From positions 54,854,866 through 54,918,865 of the forward strand of contig NC_084800.1 of the NCBI RefSeq assembly GCF_963169125.1: a DNA stretch of 64,000 bases. Reading direction: 5' to 3'. The translations under genes were made by a program, and so were the position numbers. Each line of letters starts with the position of its first letter. The first letter of the stretch is position 1. The DNA is from Humulus lupulus (lineage: Eukaryota > Streptophyta > Magnoliopsida > Rosales > Cannabaceae). Shown in pieces: positions 1 through 11,845 of the stretch. The notes under the pieces are model-generated. The model was not told where the DNA came from. It worked only from the letters and a program-made list of their open reading frames with translations, and ran no database searches.

Positions 1-1
1 A

Positions 2-2005
2 GCCCACCATAATGCCATCCCTGATGAACAAATTCTTGAAGTCCAACAGAGGCCAGGAAAGCAGCCGGCGGGCCAAGACGACACTGGTAGCTCAGCACAC
101 CGGCCACCTAATCTGAACCCGTGTTATTATACTGCGGTGGAGATGGAGAATGCTCAACTGAGGAGCCAGTTAGCAACAGCCGGTCGGCAAATCCAGGATA
201 TTCTGGCCCGACTATCCCCTCTCACAACCAACGTTAACGTTGGAGAGAGGCAAGGTGAGGCTCCTAAGTCTCACCGGGGTAATCGGCCCAGGCATAGCCG
301 GTCGGGTAGGCCTCATGCAGCCAACTCCACCCCTTCATCACACCATCAAGAGGCAAACTTTAGGGAAATGCCTGGGGTCGGACAACAGCAATACAGCCGT
401 TCGGTCAGGACGTCAACTCCTAGTTCTCAACCTTCCTCGGGAACGCTCCGGAGAGCTCGAGGAAACTCCCGAAAGAGATCCGGGGTGGGCCAGCAGCGCC
501 AGCTCGTCCCAGAAGACCGTCCTGCGCCTCGTCCAGCTCGCCCAGGGCGGGACCAGCAAGCTGGCAGGGCCGAAAGGCCCCCACCAAATTTGATCCGTCC
601 GGACGGAACTAGGATCGCCTCCCCAGTCAGGCATCCTCCTTCTCCAATAAGATATCCGTCTCCTCAGCCTTTCCGAGACATCCCGGCTTACGGAAGTAAT
701 AGGAGAGACCCACCATCAGCGGGACCTTCCCGGCATAGCAGGGCGCCTGAAGAAAGCTCAGGTCCTCACCACCAAAGGCGGACTCCAAGCCTATCCGACA
801 GGAGTCATTGGACCGACAGCCGCCGGAGTGATCTCTCCGGAGGAGACCTGCGTCAGCGACTGAGTTCGGCACAGAGCCACCAGACCACCCAGGGAGGCGA
901 CCTTCGAGATCGCCTCAACTCTCACAGAGAGGACAAGGCTAGGGATGGTAGTCAGGCCCGCTCGGCGGGAGTCCGATCCGAAGTACGTAACGGAGGGAAT
1001 GTCCCAAATAACCTATCTCAAGATAGAAGGGGCAACAACCCACCTAATATGTACAATGGGTCCGGAGCTGTGGAACAGCCCCGGAATAACCCAGGATCTC
1101 AGGACCAAACCCTCGAGCGCCTAACTCAGATGGAGGAACTGATGAGGAAGCTCCTAACAGAAAAAGAAAAAGACGAGTATGATTCGGGCGACGAAATGGA
1201 ACTCTTCGCCCCCAATATAGCAGCGACAGCATACCCATCTGGTTTCCGTATGCCCCACTTGTCAAAGTTCAACGGGGACGGGGACCCGTCGGATCATTTG
1301 GGGATGTTCAACACCCTAATGATGGCTCATAACATTGGCCCGGAGCTGCGTTGCTTGATCTTCCCTTCCACACTGATCGGACCTGCCAGGCAGTGGTTCA
1401 AGCAGAGTAAAAGACAGTCAATCAGCTCCTGGAAGACTTTTTCAGCTGACTTCAAAAGGGCATTCCGCGCCTCCCAGGTCGCCCGAGTTCAAGCCGATTC
1501 CCTAGCTAACGTGAGACAGCAGCCCGGTGAAACGCTAAAAGCCTACTTGAGCAGATTCGCGAATGTCGCTGCTCGAGCCCGAGACGCTGACGATAGCTCT
1601 AAGCTCATGGCCATGAGAACCGGAATCCTGGTCGGGGGAGACCTGTGGAAAGATATTCAGAGGAAGGGAGTCAGCTCGGTTAACGAATTCCTTAACAGAG
1701 CCCAAGAGTGGATAAACTTAGAAGAAGCTGAAGCTTCAGCCGCGGGGACCAGCCAGGTTCCCGAGAAGCCCGCTGGAGCGGGGACGGAGATCGTGGTGGC
1801 GATCCCCGGCGACGCGCAGAACAACCAGCCCGGCGGTGGCAAAAGAAAGGGAAATGGTGAAAACAGCCAGCACGGTCAAAAGAAGAATAAGTCCGTAGAT
1901 AAATTCAAGCCCGTGTTCACAGCATATACCGAGCTCACCCAGTCCAGGGAAAGCATCTTCCTAGCCAACTTTACTCGGGTCCCCTGGAAGAGGCGGAGCC
2001 ATTGA
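2..2005 (+). pseudogene. gag: gag of element A (5' partial, 3' frameshifted)
   Basis: This encodes the Gag capsid protein that packages the element RNA. The frame is already open at base 2, so the true start is upstream of the window; a GTG at 137 and an ATG at 143 are only internal candidates. The first ~1100 bp encode a long, Pro/Arg/Ser/Gln-rich, probably disordered region. The Retrotrans_gag-type capsid core follows at about 1245-1720, with the FNGDGDP start and a W-F-rich helix region. A basic tail follows. The frame stops at TGA 2003-2005. In B and C the same frame continues into a zinc knuckle, which here lies in another frame from 2002. A 1-nt indel just before the stop (near 1990) explains this better than programmed frameshifting. 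Confidence 0.9.
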
Positions 2006-3054
2006 AACACCACAACGGAAAGAGAGATACTTCAAAGTTCTGCCGTTTCCATAACGACGTCGGCCACAATACCGACAATTGCAGGCATCTAAAAGATGAA
2101 ATCGAGACTCTCATCCGAGCAGGCCCCTTGGCGCAATATTCGCGAAACAGGGTCCCAGCGGGTCGACCAACTCCAGAAGTCCCAGCCAGTCAGCCCGGGC
2201 CTCGGATAGATCAGGACGTCCCTCCTCCCGTGATCGAGGGAGAGATATCCACTATCTCTGGAGGACCGCACATGGCTGGCACGAGCAAAGGTGCCCAGAA
2301 GAGGTATGTGAATGAGTTAAAGGCCCACAACGGAGCAGAGTTCATCCCGGAGCAGCATCAGTCAAAACAGCAGCGGTTAGAGAAGCAACCGATTACTTTT
2401 ACGGAGGAAGACGCAGGTCACTTCCAATTCCCCCATAATGATCCAATGGTCGTAGCAGTCCAGCTCGCCAACCGGAAAGTGAGGAGAGTGTTGGTGGACA
2501 ACGGAAGCTCGGTGAACCTTTTATTCTGATCCACATTAGAAAAGATGGGTCTAACCGTCGCAGAGCTAAAGGCGACCTCCATGATGCTATATGGTTTTTC
2601 GGGAGAAGGATCGGCAGCGATAGGGACGATCGAGCTGGTGATCACCCTAGGAGAAGAGTCTCGGACAGTCTCCAAGCTACTTGAGTTCGTGGTCATTGAC
2701 TGCTCCGCTGCCTACAACGCCATTTTGGGCCGACCTATGCTCATAGCTTTCGAGCCCATCACTTCCATTCGACACCCCGCCATGAAATTCCCTACTTCAA
2801 CAGGGATCTGCACCATCAAGGGCGATCAGCTCGCTGCCAGGGAATGCTACAGCATTCCCATGAAGGGAAAGTCTAAACCCGGGCAGCTGGAAATGGCCAT
2901 TTAGGGCGAGGAGGAATCTCAGGGACCCTTGGCGGCTCCTGAGATTGAAAAACCTCAGAATACCGAAGAGGAAAAGATCGCCATGAGTGAGGACATTGAC
3001 CCCCGAGTAGGCGAGGACAGATCCGAGCTCTAGGCTATTGAGGAGCTCGAGGAG
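2006..3054 (+). pseudogene. Zinc knuckle and aspartic protease segment of element A
   Basis: This is the C-terminal Gag knuckle followed by the retroviral-type aspartic protease. The knuckle (2041-2082) reads C-x2-H-x4-H-x4-C instead of the usual CCHC. The protease active-site block is at about 2488-2529 and reads DNGSS rather than DTGSS. It is cut at once by an in-frame TGA (2527-2529), where B and C read through. The same frame continues through the flap and the ILGRP-like block (about 2725) and then meets TAG at 2902-2904 and TAG at 3031-3033, before the acidic linker to RT. The fold can still be recognised, but no full protease can be translated. Confidence 0.85.
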
Positions 3055-5010
3055 GTGAACATTGATGAACAAAATCCATCACGGACGGTTAAGCTTGGGA
3101 AGAACCTCTGCGATAAGAGAAAGACGGAGCTGATTACGTTTCTGAAGAATAGCTTGGACGTATTCGCATGGTCCCACGAGGACATGGTGGGGATTAGTCC
3201 GAGTGTCATCATGCATACGCTCCATCTGGATAAAAGTGTTCCTGCCAAGTCTCAAAAGCAGAGGCGTTTAGGAACAACCCGAGCTGAAGCCCTAGAAGAA
3301 GAGGTGGCCCGGCTCAAAAAGTGTGGCTTTATCCACGAAGCCAAATTTCCAATTTGGGTCGCCAACCCCGTGCTAGTTCCAAAGCCCAACGGGAAATGGC
3401 GGACTTGCATTGATTTCTCCGACCTGAATAAAGCCTGCCCCAAGGATTGCTTTCCATTGCCTAGGATCGATCAGCTGGTGGATGCTACGGCGGGGCACGA
3501 GCTCATGACCTTCATGGACGCGTACTCAGGCTACAATCAGATCGCGATGAGCCTGGCGGACCAGGAGCATACCAGCTTCATGACTCCAGCGAATGTCTAT
3601 TGCTATAAGGTCATGCCATTTGGTCTGAAGAATGCCGGAGCTACCTATCAGAGGCTAGTAAACAGAATGTTCGCGGACCAGATTGGAAAGAACATGGAGA
3701 TGTATGTTGATGATATACTCGTCAAGTCAAAGACTGCCGACAACCATGTTTCTGACCTGAAAGAATGTTTTAAAATACTACAGGAATACGGCATGAGGCT
3801 CAATCCTCAGAAATGCACGTTCGGTGTCGCATCAGGGAAATTCCTGGGGTTCATAGTCAATACCCGAGGAATCGAGGCAAACCCCGACAAAATCAGGTCA
3901 CTGCTCGAGCTTCCTTCCCCCAGGTCGCGGAAAGACGTCCAAGGCCTCACAGGAAGAGTGGCAGCACTCAACCGGTTCATTTCCAAATCGACCGACAAGT
4001 GTTTGCCCTTTTACAACCTGCTCCGGGGAAACAAGAAATTTGAGTGGACAGTAGAGTGCGAAAGCGCATTCCTCGATCTGAAGGCGCATCTGGCTGAACC
4101 GCCCGTGCTGTCCAAGCCCAGGGCAGGAGAACCTCTTTTCCTCTACATGGCCGTCACGGAGGATGCAGCTAGTGCCGTGCTAGTACGAGAAGAAGACCAA
4201 GTTCAAAAGCAAGTCTACTACATCAGCAAGAGACTCCTCGGAGCAGAGTCACGGTACCCACTGATGGAAAAATTGGCGTTTTGCCTAATCACAGCCTCGC
4301 GAAAGCTCAGACCGTATTTCCAGTCCCACTCGGTACACGTCATGACCGGTCAGCCTCTAAGGCAGGTTTTGCAAAAGCCTGAAGCATCGGGACGTTTGTT
4401 AAAATGGGCGGTCGAGCTCAGTTAGTTCGAGATTTTCTATACTCCACGAACTGCCATAAAAAGTCAGGCGTTGGCTGACTTCGTGGCGGAGTGCGCAGGA
4501 TTCCAGGAGGATCCATCAGAAGGCCTACCTCAAGTCGCCTCGCCGCATTCGTCGTGGAAGATCTTCGTTGATGGTTCATCTAACGAGGGCGGCTCCGGGG
4601 CTGGAATCATCCTAATATCCCCCGAGGGACATAGGTTCCACTCGGCGCTAAGGTTCGGGTTCAAGGCGTCCAACAATGAGGCAGAGTACGAAGCCTTGTT
4701 AGCTGGGCTAAGGGTAGCTCAGGAGTTAAAGGCGAGCTCCGTCCAGTGCTTCAGTGACTCCCAGCTCATGGTAAACCAGGTCCTGGGCGAATATCAGGCG
4801 CGGGGACCCAAGATGGCCGCCTATTTGGCAAAGGTAAAAACTGAGCTGTCCGCATTTGAGCGAGGATCGATCGAACAGATACCTCGGGAACAGAACGCCA
4901 ACGCAGATTCTCTCGCCAAACTCGCCACCTCGGGAGAGACAGAAACCCTGGGGTTAGTGCCAATAGAATTCTTAAAAGAACCAAGTATAGAGGGAGATCG
5001 GGCAGAGGTC
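3055..5010 (+). pseudogene. pol: Reverse transcriptase and RNase H of element A
   Basis: The RT copies element RNA into DNA and RNase H removes the RNA strand. RT motifs are in order: WVANPVLVPKPNGKWR, then DFSDLNKACPKDCFPLPRID, then the catalytic YVDD box at 3703-3714, then the thumb and connection region. The frame is stopped by TAG at 4423-4425 at a position where B has Q, and it resumes unchanged. RNase H begins at about 4560 with FVDGSSNE, followed by NNEAEYEAL and SDSQLMVNQ, which carry the expected acidic catalytic residues. Apart from the stop the domain sequence is well conserved with B and C, so decay is fairly recent relative to the divergence of the families. Confidence 0.93.
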
Positions 5011-6268
5011 GAGATGATTGATGTCAGGCCGACTTGGATGACCCCCATTCTTGAGTATATCGTCGAAGGTAAGCTGCCTGAAGAGCGTAGCGATGCATGG
5101 CGAGTCTTGTATCAAGCTCCGAGGTACACGCTGGTCGATGGTGTGTTGTACCGACGTGGGCATTCCCTACCTCTCCTCCGGTGCGTTCATCAAGATGAGG
5201 CACAGGCCATCTTGCAAGACATTCACGAAGGATTCTGCGGAGACCATGCTGGGGGGCAAAGCCTGGCCTTGAAGGTTCTCAGGCAAGGTTATTACTGGCC
5301 AACTCTGTCCAAAGACTCGATTTCATATGTGAAAAAGTGCGACAAGTGCTAGCGCTTCGCTGCGGTTACCCGAGCTCCTCCAGTCGAACTGAAAATGATC
5401 TCAGCCCCTTGGCCATTCGCCGTTTGGGGGATAGATTTAGTAGGCGCCCTGCCTACCGGAAAGGGCGGGGTCCGCTACGCCGTGGTAGCCATCGACTACT
5501 TTACTAAGTGGGCCGAGGCAGCCGTTGGCAACAATAACATCGAAGAAGGTACTCGACTTTGTGGTTAAAAGCATCATCTGTTGGTTCGGCCTGCCGAAGA
5601 AGATTATCTCCGACAACGGCACTCAGTTCGACAGCGACCTGTTCACTGAGTTTTGTGATAGGCACGGGATTGTGAAAAGCTTCTCCTCTGTGGCCTATCC
5701 TCAGGCAAACGGCCAGGTCGAGGCTGTCAACAAAACTCTAAAGGAGAGCCTCAAGAAGAGGCTAGATGAGGCAAAGGGGGTCTGGCCAGAACAGCTCCCC
5801 CAGGTCCTTTGGGCATACCGGACCTCACATCGAACTCCTACGGGTCACACTCCTTTCTCCCTAACCTTTGGGAGTGAAGCAGTCCTCCCCGTGGAAATTA
5901 AAGTTCTGTCGCATAGGGTCCAGTCTTACGACCATGATAAGAACCACGGGCTCCTATGCCATTCCCTAGACCTTATCGATGAAAGGCGAGAGGATTCGCA
6001 ACTCCAGCTCGCCCATTACCAGCAAAAGATCGCTCGCTACTTCAACGCTAAAGTCAAAAAACGTACCTTTAGCGTTGGCAACTTGGTCCTAAGAAGAGTC
6101 TTCCTGGCCGAAAAAGATCCCAAGGATGGAGTCTTAGGACCGAACTGGGAAGGACCATACCAGGTCATTGAAGTCATCAAGGAAGGAACTTGTAAGTTAG
6201 CTCGACTTGATGGAGGGGCAGTCCCACGGACTTAGAACGCCATCCATTTGAAGAAATATTATCAATGA
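5011..6268 (+). pseudogene. pol: Integrase of element A
   Basis: Integrase joins the new DNA to the chromosome. The N-terminal HHCC zinc region lies at about 5220-5350 (HEGFCGDHAGG ... CDKC). An in-frame TAG at 5350-5352 falls where B has CQ. The catalytic core follows: WGIDLVG (first Asp), SDNGTQFDS (second Asp), NGQVEAVNK (Glu). A 2-nt deletion near 5521-5525 moves the downstream part into another frame (5525 onward). A further TAG at 6233-6235 stands where the conserved Trp before the last residues is expected. The true family end is the TGA at 6266-6268, after the KKYYQ tail shared with B and C (KYYQ, HYYQ). Confidence 0.92.
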
Positions 6269-6379
6269 TCCACTTGTAAGGCCTGGAAGGCCACTTTTTA
6301 TGTATTAATAAGAATCAAGTTTTTCTTTCTTTTTGCAAGTGTAATCTTAAAGTAACCACGAAAGACCCTTTCCCAGTTA

Positions 6380-6390
6380 CTTGGGGGGCA
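6380..6390 (+). other. Internal polypurine-tract-like motif of element A
   Basis: CTTGGGGGGCA lies about 110 bp after the pol stop. It is nearly identical to the terminal polypurine tract of the same element (11064-11075), and the same motif sits in the same position in B and C. It could prime a second plus-strand start or mark an ancestral LTR border; both are inference. Confidence 0.6.
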
Positions 6391-6398
6391 TATGGTAC

Positions 6399-7311
6399 CT
6401 GGATATAACCAGGTCTCCTTAACGACTTAGGTGTTGATTCTTATCAATGTATAAGGGTTAACGCGAACTAAGTCCTATCCTGGTTTTAACCAGGTCATAA
6501 AACTTAGAAGTTAACTTAAATTTATTGATCGTGGTTCTTCTTAAAGAGCACGAGATATGGATAAAAAGTTAACACGAACTAAGTTTTCAAAATAAGCTCC
6601 TGGTTTTAACCGGGTCATAAAACTTAGAAGTTAACTTAAATTTATTGATCGTGGTTCTTCTTAAAGAGCACGAGATATGGATAAAAAGTTAACACGAACT
6701 AAGTTTTCAAAATAAGCTCCTGGTTTTAACCGGGTCATAAAACTTAGAAGTTAACTTAAATTTATTGATCGTGGTTCTTCTTAAAGAGCACGAGATATGG
6801 ATAAAAAGTTAACACGAACTAAGTTTTCAAAATAAGCTCCTGGTTTTAACTGGGTCATAAAACTTAGAAGTTAACTTAAATTTATTGATCGTGGTTCTTC
6901 TTAAAGAGCACGAGATATGGATAAAAAGTTAACACGAACTATGTTTTCAAAATAAGCTCCTGGTTTTAACCGGGTCATAAAACTTAGAAGTTAACTTAAA
7001 TTTATTGATCGTGGTTCTTCTTAAAGAGCACGAGATATGGATAAAAAGTTAACACGAACTAAGTTTTCAAAATAAGCTCCTGGTTTTAACCGAGTCATAA
7101 AACTGAGAAGTTAACTTAAATTTATTGATCGTGGTTCTTCTTAAAGAGCATGAGATATGGATAAAAAGTTGACACGAACTAAGTTTTCAAAATAAGCTCC
7201 TGGTTTTAACCGGGTCATAAAACTTAGAAGTTAACTTAAATTTATTGATCGTGGTTCTTCTTAAAGGGCTCGGGATATAAATAACGGTTAACACGAACTA
7301 AGTTTATTAAA
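6399..7311 (+). repeat. 120-bp tandem repeat array in the 3' spacer of element A
   Basis: The unit is exactly 120 bp. Six full copies start at 6481, 6601, 6721, 6841, 6961 and 7081, and a seventh, diverged and shortened copy starts at 7201. A degenerate partial unit precedes them (about 6399-6480). Full copies differ by only a few point changes, so amplification or homogenisation is recent. Each unit includes the segment TTAACTTAAATTTATTGATC and a weak palindrome TTAACTTAA. The array has no coding frame and separates pol from the antisense gene. Tandem arrays in this spacer are known from Tat-lineage elements and can seed satellite DNA. Confidence 0.97.
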
Positions 7312-7449
7312 CAACAAAATATGTGTATTATAGTCGAAAGCATGAAGAAATACCCAAGTTAAAATTGCAAGGCAAATTGTCTCGAGGAAAAAATACCTCG
7401 TGCTAAAGATTACATAAAATACTTCAAAATAAAGAGAGAAAAAAACGCC

Positions 7450-10073
7450 CTAAGCCCCGTCGGTCGGCCCCTTGGAGGTCGCAGTCTCATCCTGCTCCGC
7501 CGCACCAGAGGCTTCCCCAGTCTCCGAAGGCGGCACCTCTTTGTCAAAGCGGGCTTGGAACTTCACCAACAAGCGCGCCCAGAGACCCGACGGCATGAAG
7601 GAGAAGTCAGCCTCCGGGTTGTGGGCCCAGCAACGATAGAACAGTTCCTGCATGGACTGTTCCGAGGTGGCCCGTTCAGCTTCAAGGGCGGCCTGGGCGG
7701 CCTGGGCCTCGGTCTTCGCTGCCTCGAGGTCAGTTCGCGAGGTGGAAAAGGATGTCTCGAGCTCTTTGACCTTCGAGCGGGTCCTCTCTAACTCGGCCTT
7801 CGAGGTCGCCAGCGCATCTTTCGCCACGTGAGCCTCCTGAAGGGCGGTCTGGCGATCAGCCCTCATCTCCTCGAGCTGAGCTCTGGTCCTGGCGATGCCT
7901 CGGTGTACGGCAGCGATGCCCTGCGAGAAATGGGAGATAAATCGGCTAAGTGGAAAAATAAGGCGGTGTGTGTGAGGGATAAAGCCTTAAAAGAATGGGG
8001 CAGCTTACCGTTAGGGTCATGTCCAGCGATGACTCTATTACGTGGACCGGGCTAAGTGTCTCAATAGCCCGGAGCTCCTTCTCTTTGAACTTGTCGAAAT
8101 GTTTGACGGCGTAGCTCGCCGACTCATACACCGTCCCCTGAAAGGCTTCTGGGATCTTCTCCAGATCCTGGGCGTCAACCGTGATGCGTACGCCGGGGGC
8201 CACTGCAGCCGGGGGCACGACCTCCGTTCCCACGTCCTGGGCGGCTGAGGGAGATCGCTAGGTCGGCGGGGGCATGTGTCCTGCTCCGCCAGAAAGAAGA
8301 ATTGCCCCCCCCCCCCCGACCTGTGATGGTGGGGTTTTTTCCTTCTCCTTTGCCAGGGATTTGGTGGAGCCCCCAGCCGTGCTCTTGGACCCTCGGAGCC
8401 TTTTCAATCTTGGCCTTGCCGGGGGACTCCCCCCGAAGTCTATGTCCCGCAGACTATCCTCGGGCTGAGACATCTCTTCTGCGAAAACAAAAAACATGGT
8501 TATTACAAATTAGCAATCAGGCAGAAATAAAAGCAAAATGTTAAAGGCAAAAAGTATACGAATACTAGAGGAGCCCTACCCCCCGAGCTGGAAGAACCTA
8601 AGACGATTATTTCCCGAATAGGCGCAAGTTCGGGGTCCGGTTCTGACTCGGGACTAGACTCTTCTACATACTGCCTAAGCCCCGGAGCATAGATACCTCT
8701 CTGGAGTGATGGCCATGTGCGTAAATTGGTCCCATACTCCTAAAAAATGATCGACCTAAAAGCTAGGGTGTTATCTACTACTATGGTACCCCTAGGCCGA
8801 CTATCCTGGTGATCCAGCACGAGCCGGTCAACACAATGGAGCAGGAGTGTGTTCAGGTCCGAGTTCCTTCGGTGGCGATGGACGATCTGCCTAGGATTGA
8901 ACCTAACCAGCCGGGGGTCCGCAGTGGCCCTATCTACATTCCTAAGCAAGAAAGGGTTACCTTGGCCGGAAGGACCCGCGGCTGCTCCGGATTGGATCCT
9001 CTCCTCTTCCATCCCTTAGGCGACCTCCAAGTTCCTCTTCCTATTCCTCACGAGCGGAACTTCAGCCGTTTCGTCCTCCTCGTCCTCCTCTTCCACAACC
9101 TCCTCCACGGTGATAGGTCTGTTTGCGCGAGCTGGGGGCGACCCCCGAGGCCTCTTCAGGTTCAGAGTCTGATTTGGAAAAATCAGTTTGCAGAACACCA
9201 TCGTCTCGTCCGTCACGAGCACGCGATAGTCCTTTTCACTGGGGGCAATCCCGCCAGTGTTTCATATTGACCCCCGAGGTCACAGACTTCTCGGTCCTCG
9301 CGTAGATGGCTGCAAGATTGGGCTGGAATCAGAATGGAATACGGGAGGAGCTAAAATTAAACAACACTTAAAAGGCGAGCTAAGGTCAGGGTTCACTTAC
9401 GAGGACGGTTGAAGTAGTGGTGCTCACAGTTCCGGAACCCAGTTGACATGAAGAACTGGTCCTTGAAGTCATTTGGATGGCTTGGCAGCTTGATGACCGC
9501 CGCCGTATTAGGAAAACGGGTTAAATAGTAAAACCCGTCACCTCGCCCCCGCTGATCCGGGCTGGCTTTGAGGCAAAAGAAATATAAAATATCAGCAGGA
9601 GTAGGGACCTCCCACTCCTACTTCTTGAACAAGTACCTCAACCCTGCCAGCAGACGGTAGGAGTTGGGGGGGAGCTGAAAAGGGGCCAACCCCACGTAGT
9701 TCAGGAAATCAGCGAAGTACTGATCCAGGGGGAGGAAGGCCCCTGCCTTGAAGTGTTCACCACTCCAGGCCGCAAACGATTTGTCTAGCGGTGTACAGCT
9801 CCGCTCGCCCTCCGCAGCAGGTCGGGCTATGACTGAGGCTTTCCCCAATGGGATCTTGTGGGTGAGGAAGAGTTTGTTGATCTTCACCTGATCGGTTACC
9901 TTTGAGACGATTCTCTCCGCCTCAAAGAATGCGTCGGGGGCCACCTCGACTTGTTTCTCCACGGCCGGCCCAAAGTGGGGGATCGGCGAGCTGGGCATCA
10001 CCGCCTTTCCCTTCTCCTGCCGGGAGGCCAAGCTTCCAACGTTCTTCTGAGGGAGGTTCTTTTTTGGAGCCAT
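7450..10073 (-). pseudogene. Spliced antisense gene of element A (unknown function)
   Basis: The gene runs opposite to gag-pol and I infer four coding exons: 10073-9401, 9309-8580, 8478-8009 and 7920-7450. Introns are 91, 101 and 88 nt, all GT...AG, and joining them preserves frame with phases 1, 1, 0. Exon 1 starts MAPKKN and holds a conserved block (HFKAGAFLPLDQYF ... APFQLPPNSYRLLAGL). From memory this resembles the Pfam family of putative gypsy-type transposon proteins (PF04195), to be checked by HMM. Exon 2 is low-complexity and acidic. The last exon has a long coiled coil (Ala/Glu/Lys-rich) and a short W-x-H-N-P-E-A-D-F-S-F motif near the C-terminus that also occurs in C. In-frame stops at 9618, 9016, 8740 and 8258 and an indel near 9240 make this copy non-functional. 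No function is known to me. Confidence 0.8.
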
Positions 10074-10573
10074 CTGGTCGCCTAGTGAACACAAGAAAAC
10101 ATTTTAGAAAAGGCGACCCAAGCGGGAGGAAGAATAATTATTATTTGCATGAGCTGAGGAAAGCCCAACTCGTGGGAAGTGGAACCACGCGGTTCAGTAA
10201 ACACGCGCGTATACTCCCAACAGATCCCAGATTACTCGGAATTCGCGTGTCAGGAGGCTCAGAGTGAAATTTGCCTTGGGAGGAAAGTTTCAGTAGGCAG
10301 GAATTGCAAAACCGCCCATGAGGCGTGTTCCCTAAGCTACCCGGTTTTGCACCCAAAATTCCCAAAACTCCTACACAGAAAATGTCCCAGAAAAAGCATC
10401 CTGAAACCCAGGCTCTAAGGCGATTTCCTACAACCAATATGTCCTAGCCTAAAGAGGGCTGTCACCCTCCTTATCCACGCAACCCAGAAAACCCTTGCAT
10501 GCGGCTACAGTAATTTTTTTTTACCTAAGCTACAGTAGCATGTTTTCAAAATGAACAGGGTCAAGAAACTTAC

Positions 10574-10809
10574 AGTATATGGCTGGAAGGTCGAAGAGAA
10601 TGCTGCGTTGATAGGAGCTTCGTCGGTGAAATAGCTTCCAAAGCTTCGGAGAAACTCGTGCGCCTAAGCTTCTTGAACAATGAGAATGGCAGCAACGAAG
10701 GCGAGGGTTTCATTTTTCTGAAAGTTAGAGAGGGAAGAAGGAATGAAATTTGGGAAATTTTGAATGAAGGGGTGGCCCGTGCGTAGGGTGGCCACCCCCT
10801 TTTTATATA
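10574..10809 (-). promoter_or_regulatory. Antisense promoter and leader exon of element A
   Basis: On the minus strand a TATA box (TATATAAAAA, 10809-10800) is followed by a CT-rich leader. That leader ends at a strong donor, ATACT|GTAAGT, at 10574/10573. The matching acceptor CACTAG lies at 10082, eight bases before the ATG at 10073, giving a 492-nt leader intron. Similarly placed TATA boxes and donors occur in B and C. The transcription start near 10770 is inferred only from the usual TATA distance. Confidence 0.6.
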
Positions 10810-11063
10810 CGTGAAGGATCACGTGTAGAAGGCTCTTGGATGACCCTAGTGAGGGATCCGAGGCCTTCCACTCGAAATACGAAACGACAGCTGGGCTTAG
10901 ACTAGGCCATTAAATGCGGTTCTCGTAAAACGTACCGTCACCACCCACGGCGTTCCATGTATCAGACACCTGCACAAAAAGTGGAATGCGAAGGGTTGTG
11001 GGGAAGTCTAAAAGCCCCTACTGTGGTCTTCTATATATGACGTCATATACCACGAGCAGGAGC

Positions 11064-11075
11064 TTGGGGGGCAGA
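11064..11075 (+). other. Terminal polypurine tract of element A
   Basis: TTGGGGGGCAGA abuts the TG start of the 3' LTR. It is the expected plus-strand primer for reverse transcription and is shared in form with B and C. Confidence 0.8.
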
Positions 11076-11845
11076 TGTACGCCCTGGTTTTCCCGCGGGC
11101 TGATTAGCGGGTCGAGCCTCGGACTAATCAAGGTTAGTCCGTAAACTTCCCCAGGTCGGAGATCCTGTTTTCCAGATCGTACCCCCTTAGCTCGAGGTAT
11201 CCTCAAGAACTCGCCAAGGCTGCCCAAGACTGGGGGAAGGGATCCTTGAGGCCGAAGGTCGGGTCAGGGAAGCAGCTCGTGATACGAGCTGCTCCTCCCT
11301 AGATCTATGACCCTTTTTGTAAAGTCAACACACGCCAGATAAACGTGCCTATATCTGACATCACGTGTCCGATATCTCCCTGACTTCTCGAACACGCAGC
11401 AGGAACGTGCGTATTCAGACACCCACGGCTGGGTTGGGCCGTGCGGCCCATTATCTCCTTATCTATCGATTTGACCATACTCATGTGTTAGGTTTAGGAA
11501 TTAATCATGAATGTCACAGAATTGATACGACAAATAAGAAGATCACGGGATGACCTCCTTACCAACTTCCAGGTGCCTTCTCCTATAAATATGGAGACCC
11601 TAGGAGTTGATAAGGGTTGGAAAAAATAGTCTCAGAAGAGATATACACTTTGTAACCAAAAATCCAGAATATATCAATAATATTGACTAGTGGAGTAGAA
11701 GGATTTTAACCTTTGAACCACTTAAAAACGTGTCTTGAGTCACCTAGTTCATTCTCTAAGATTTCATCTGTGACGGTTCTGCTTTCAGCACTAGTCCCTT
11801 TCTCTTCTTCTCTTAATTACCTGTTGGCGAAGAACCGCGTCAACA
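11076..11845 (+). repeat. 3' LTR of element A
   Basis: The LTR starts TGTACGCCC directly after the polypurine tract and ends GCGTCAACA, giving 770 bp with TG/CA termini. A TATA box in CCTATAAATATGG (about 11583-11595) marks the sense promoter, followed by a leader with the AGAAG/TGTAACC style typical of the R-U5 region. The left border rests on the polypurine tract, since no 5' LTR is available for comparison. The 3' border matches the ...TCAACA end of C. Confidence 0.78.

Larger units (their letters stand above)
1..11845 (+). mobile_element. Element A: Tat-type Ty3/gypsy LTR retrotransposon, 5' end outside window
   Basis: The order gag, protease, RT, RNase H, integrase identifies a Ty3/gypsy element. 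The extra antisense gene and the long repeat-bearing spacer after pol are typical of the Tat lineage. The element runs from inside gag at the left edge to the end of a 3' LTR at 11845. The 5' LTR and primer-binding site lie outside the window, so insertion age cannot be estimated. It is the most decayed of the three large elements: gag-pol has at least six in-frame stops and two frameshifts, so it is not autonomous. The five bases after the 3' LTR (atatc, 11846-11850) should reappear before the missing 5' LTR if it is a simple insertion. Confidence 0.93.

Noticed and set aside
1990..2010. Programmed frameshift between gag and pol in element A
   Set aside because: B and C have gag and pol in one frame, and the knuckle belongs to Gag; a simple 1-nt mutation explains it.
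6481..7311. CRISPR-like regular repeats
   Set aside because: The units are contiguous 120-bp tandem copies without spacers, in a plant retrotransposon.
7555..8248. Plus-strand ORFs in the spacer of element A (7555-7791, 7828-8055, 8042-8248)
   Set aside because: They are the complement of the antisense exons and introns, which have the better protein pattern and splice logic.
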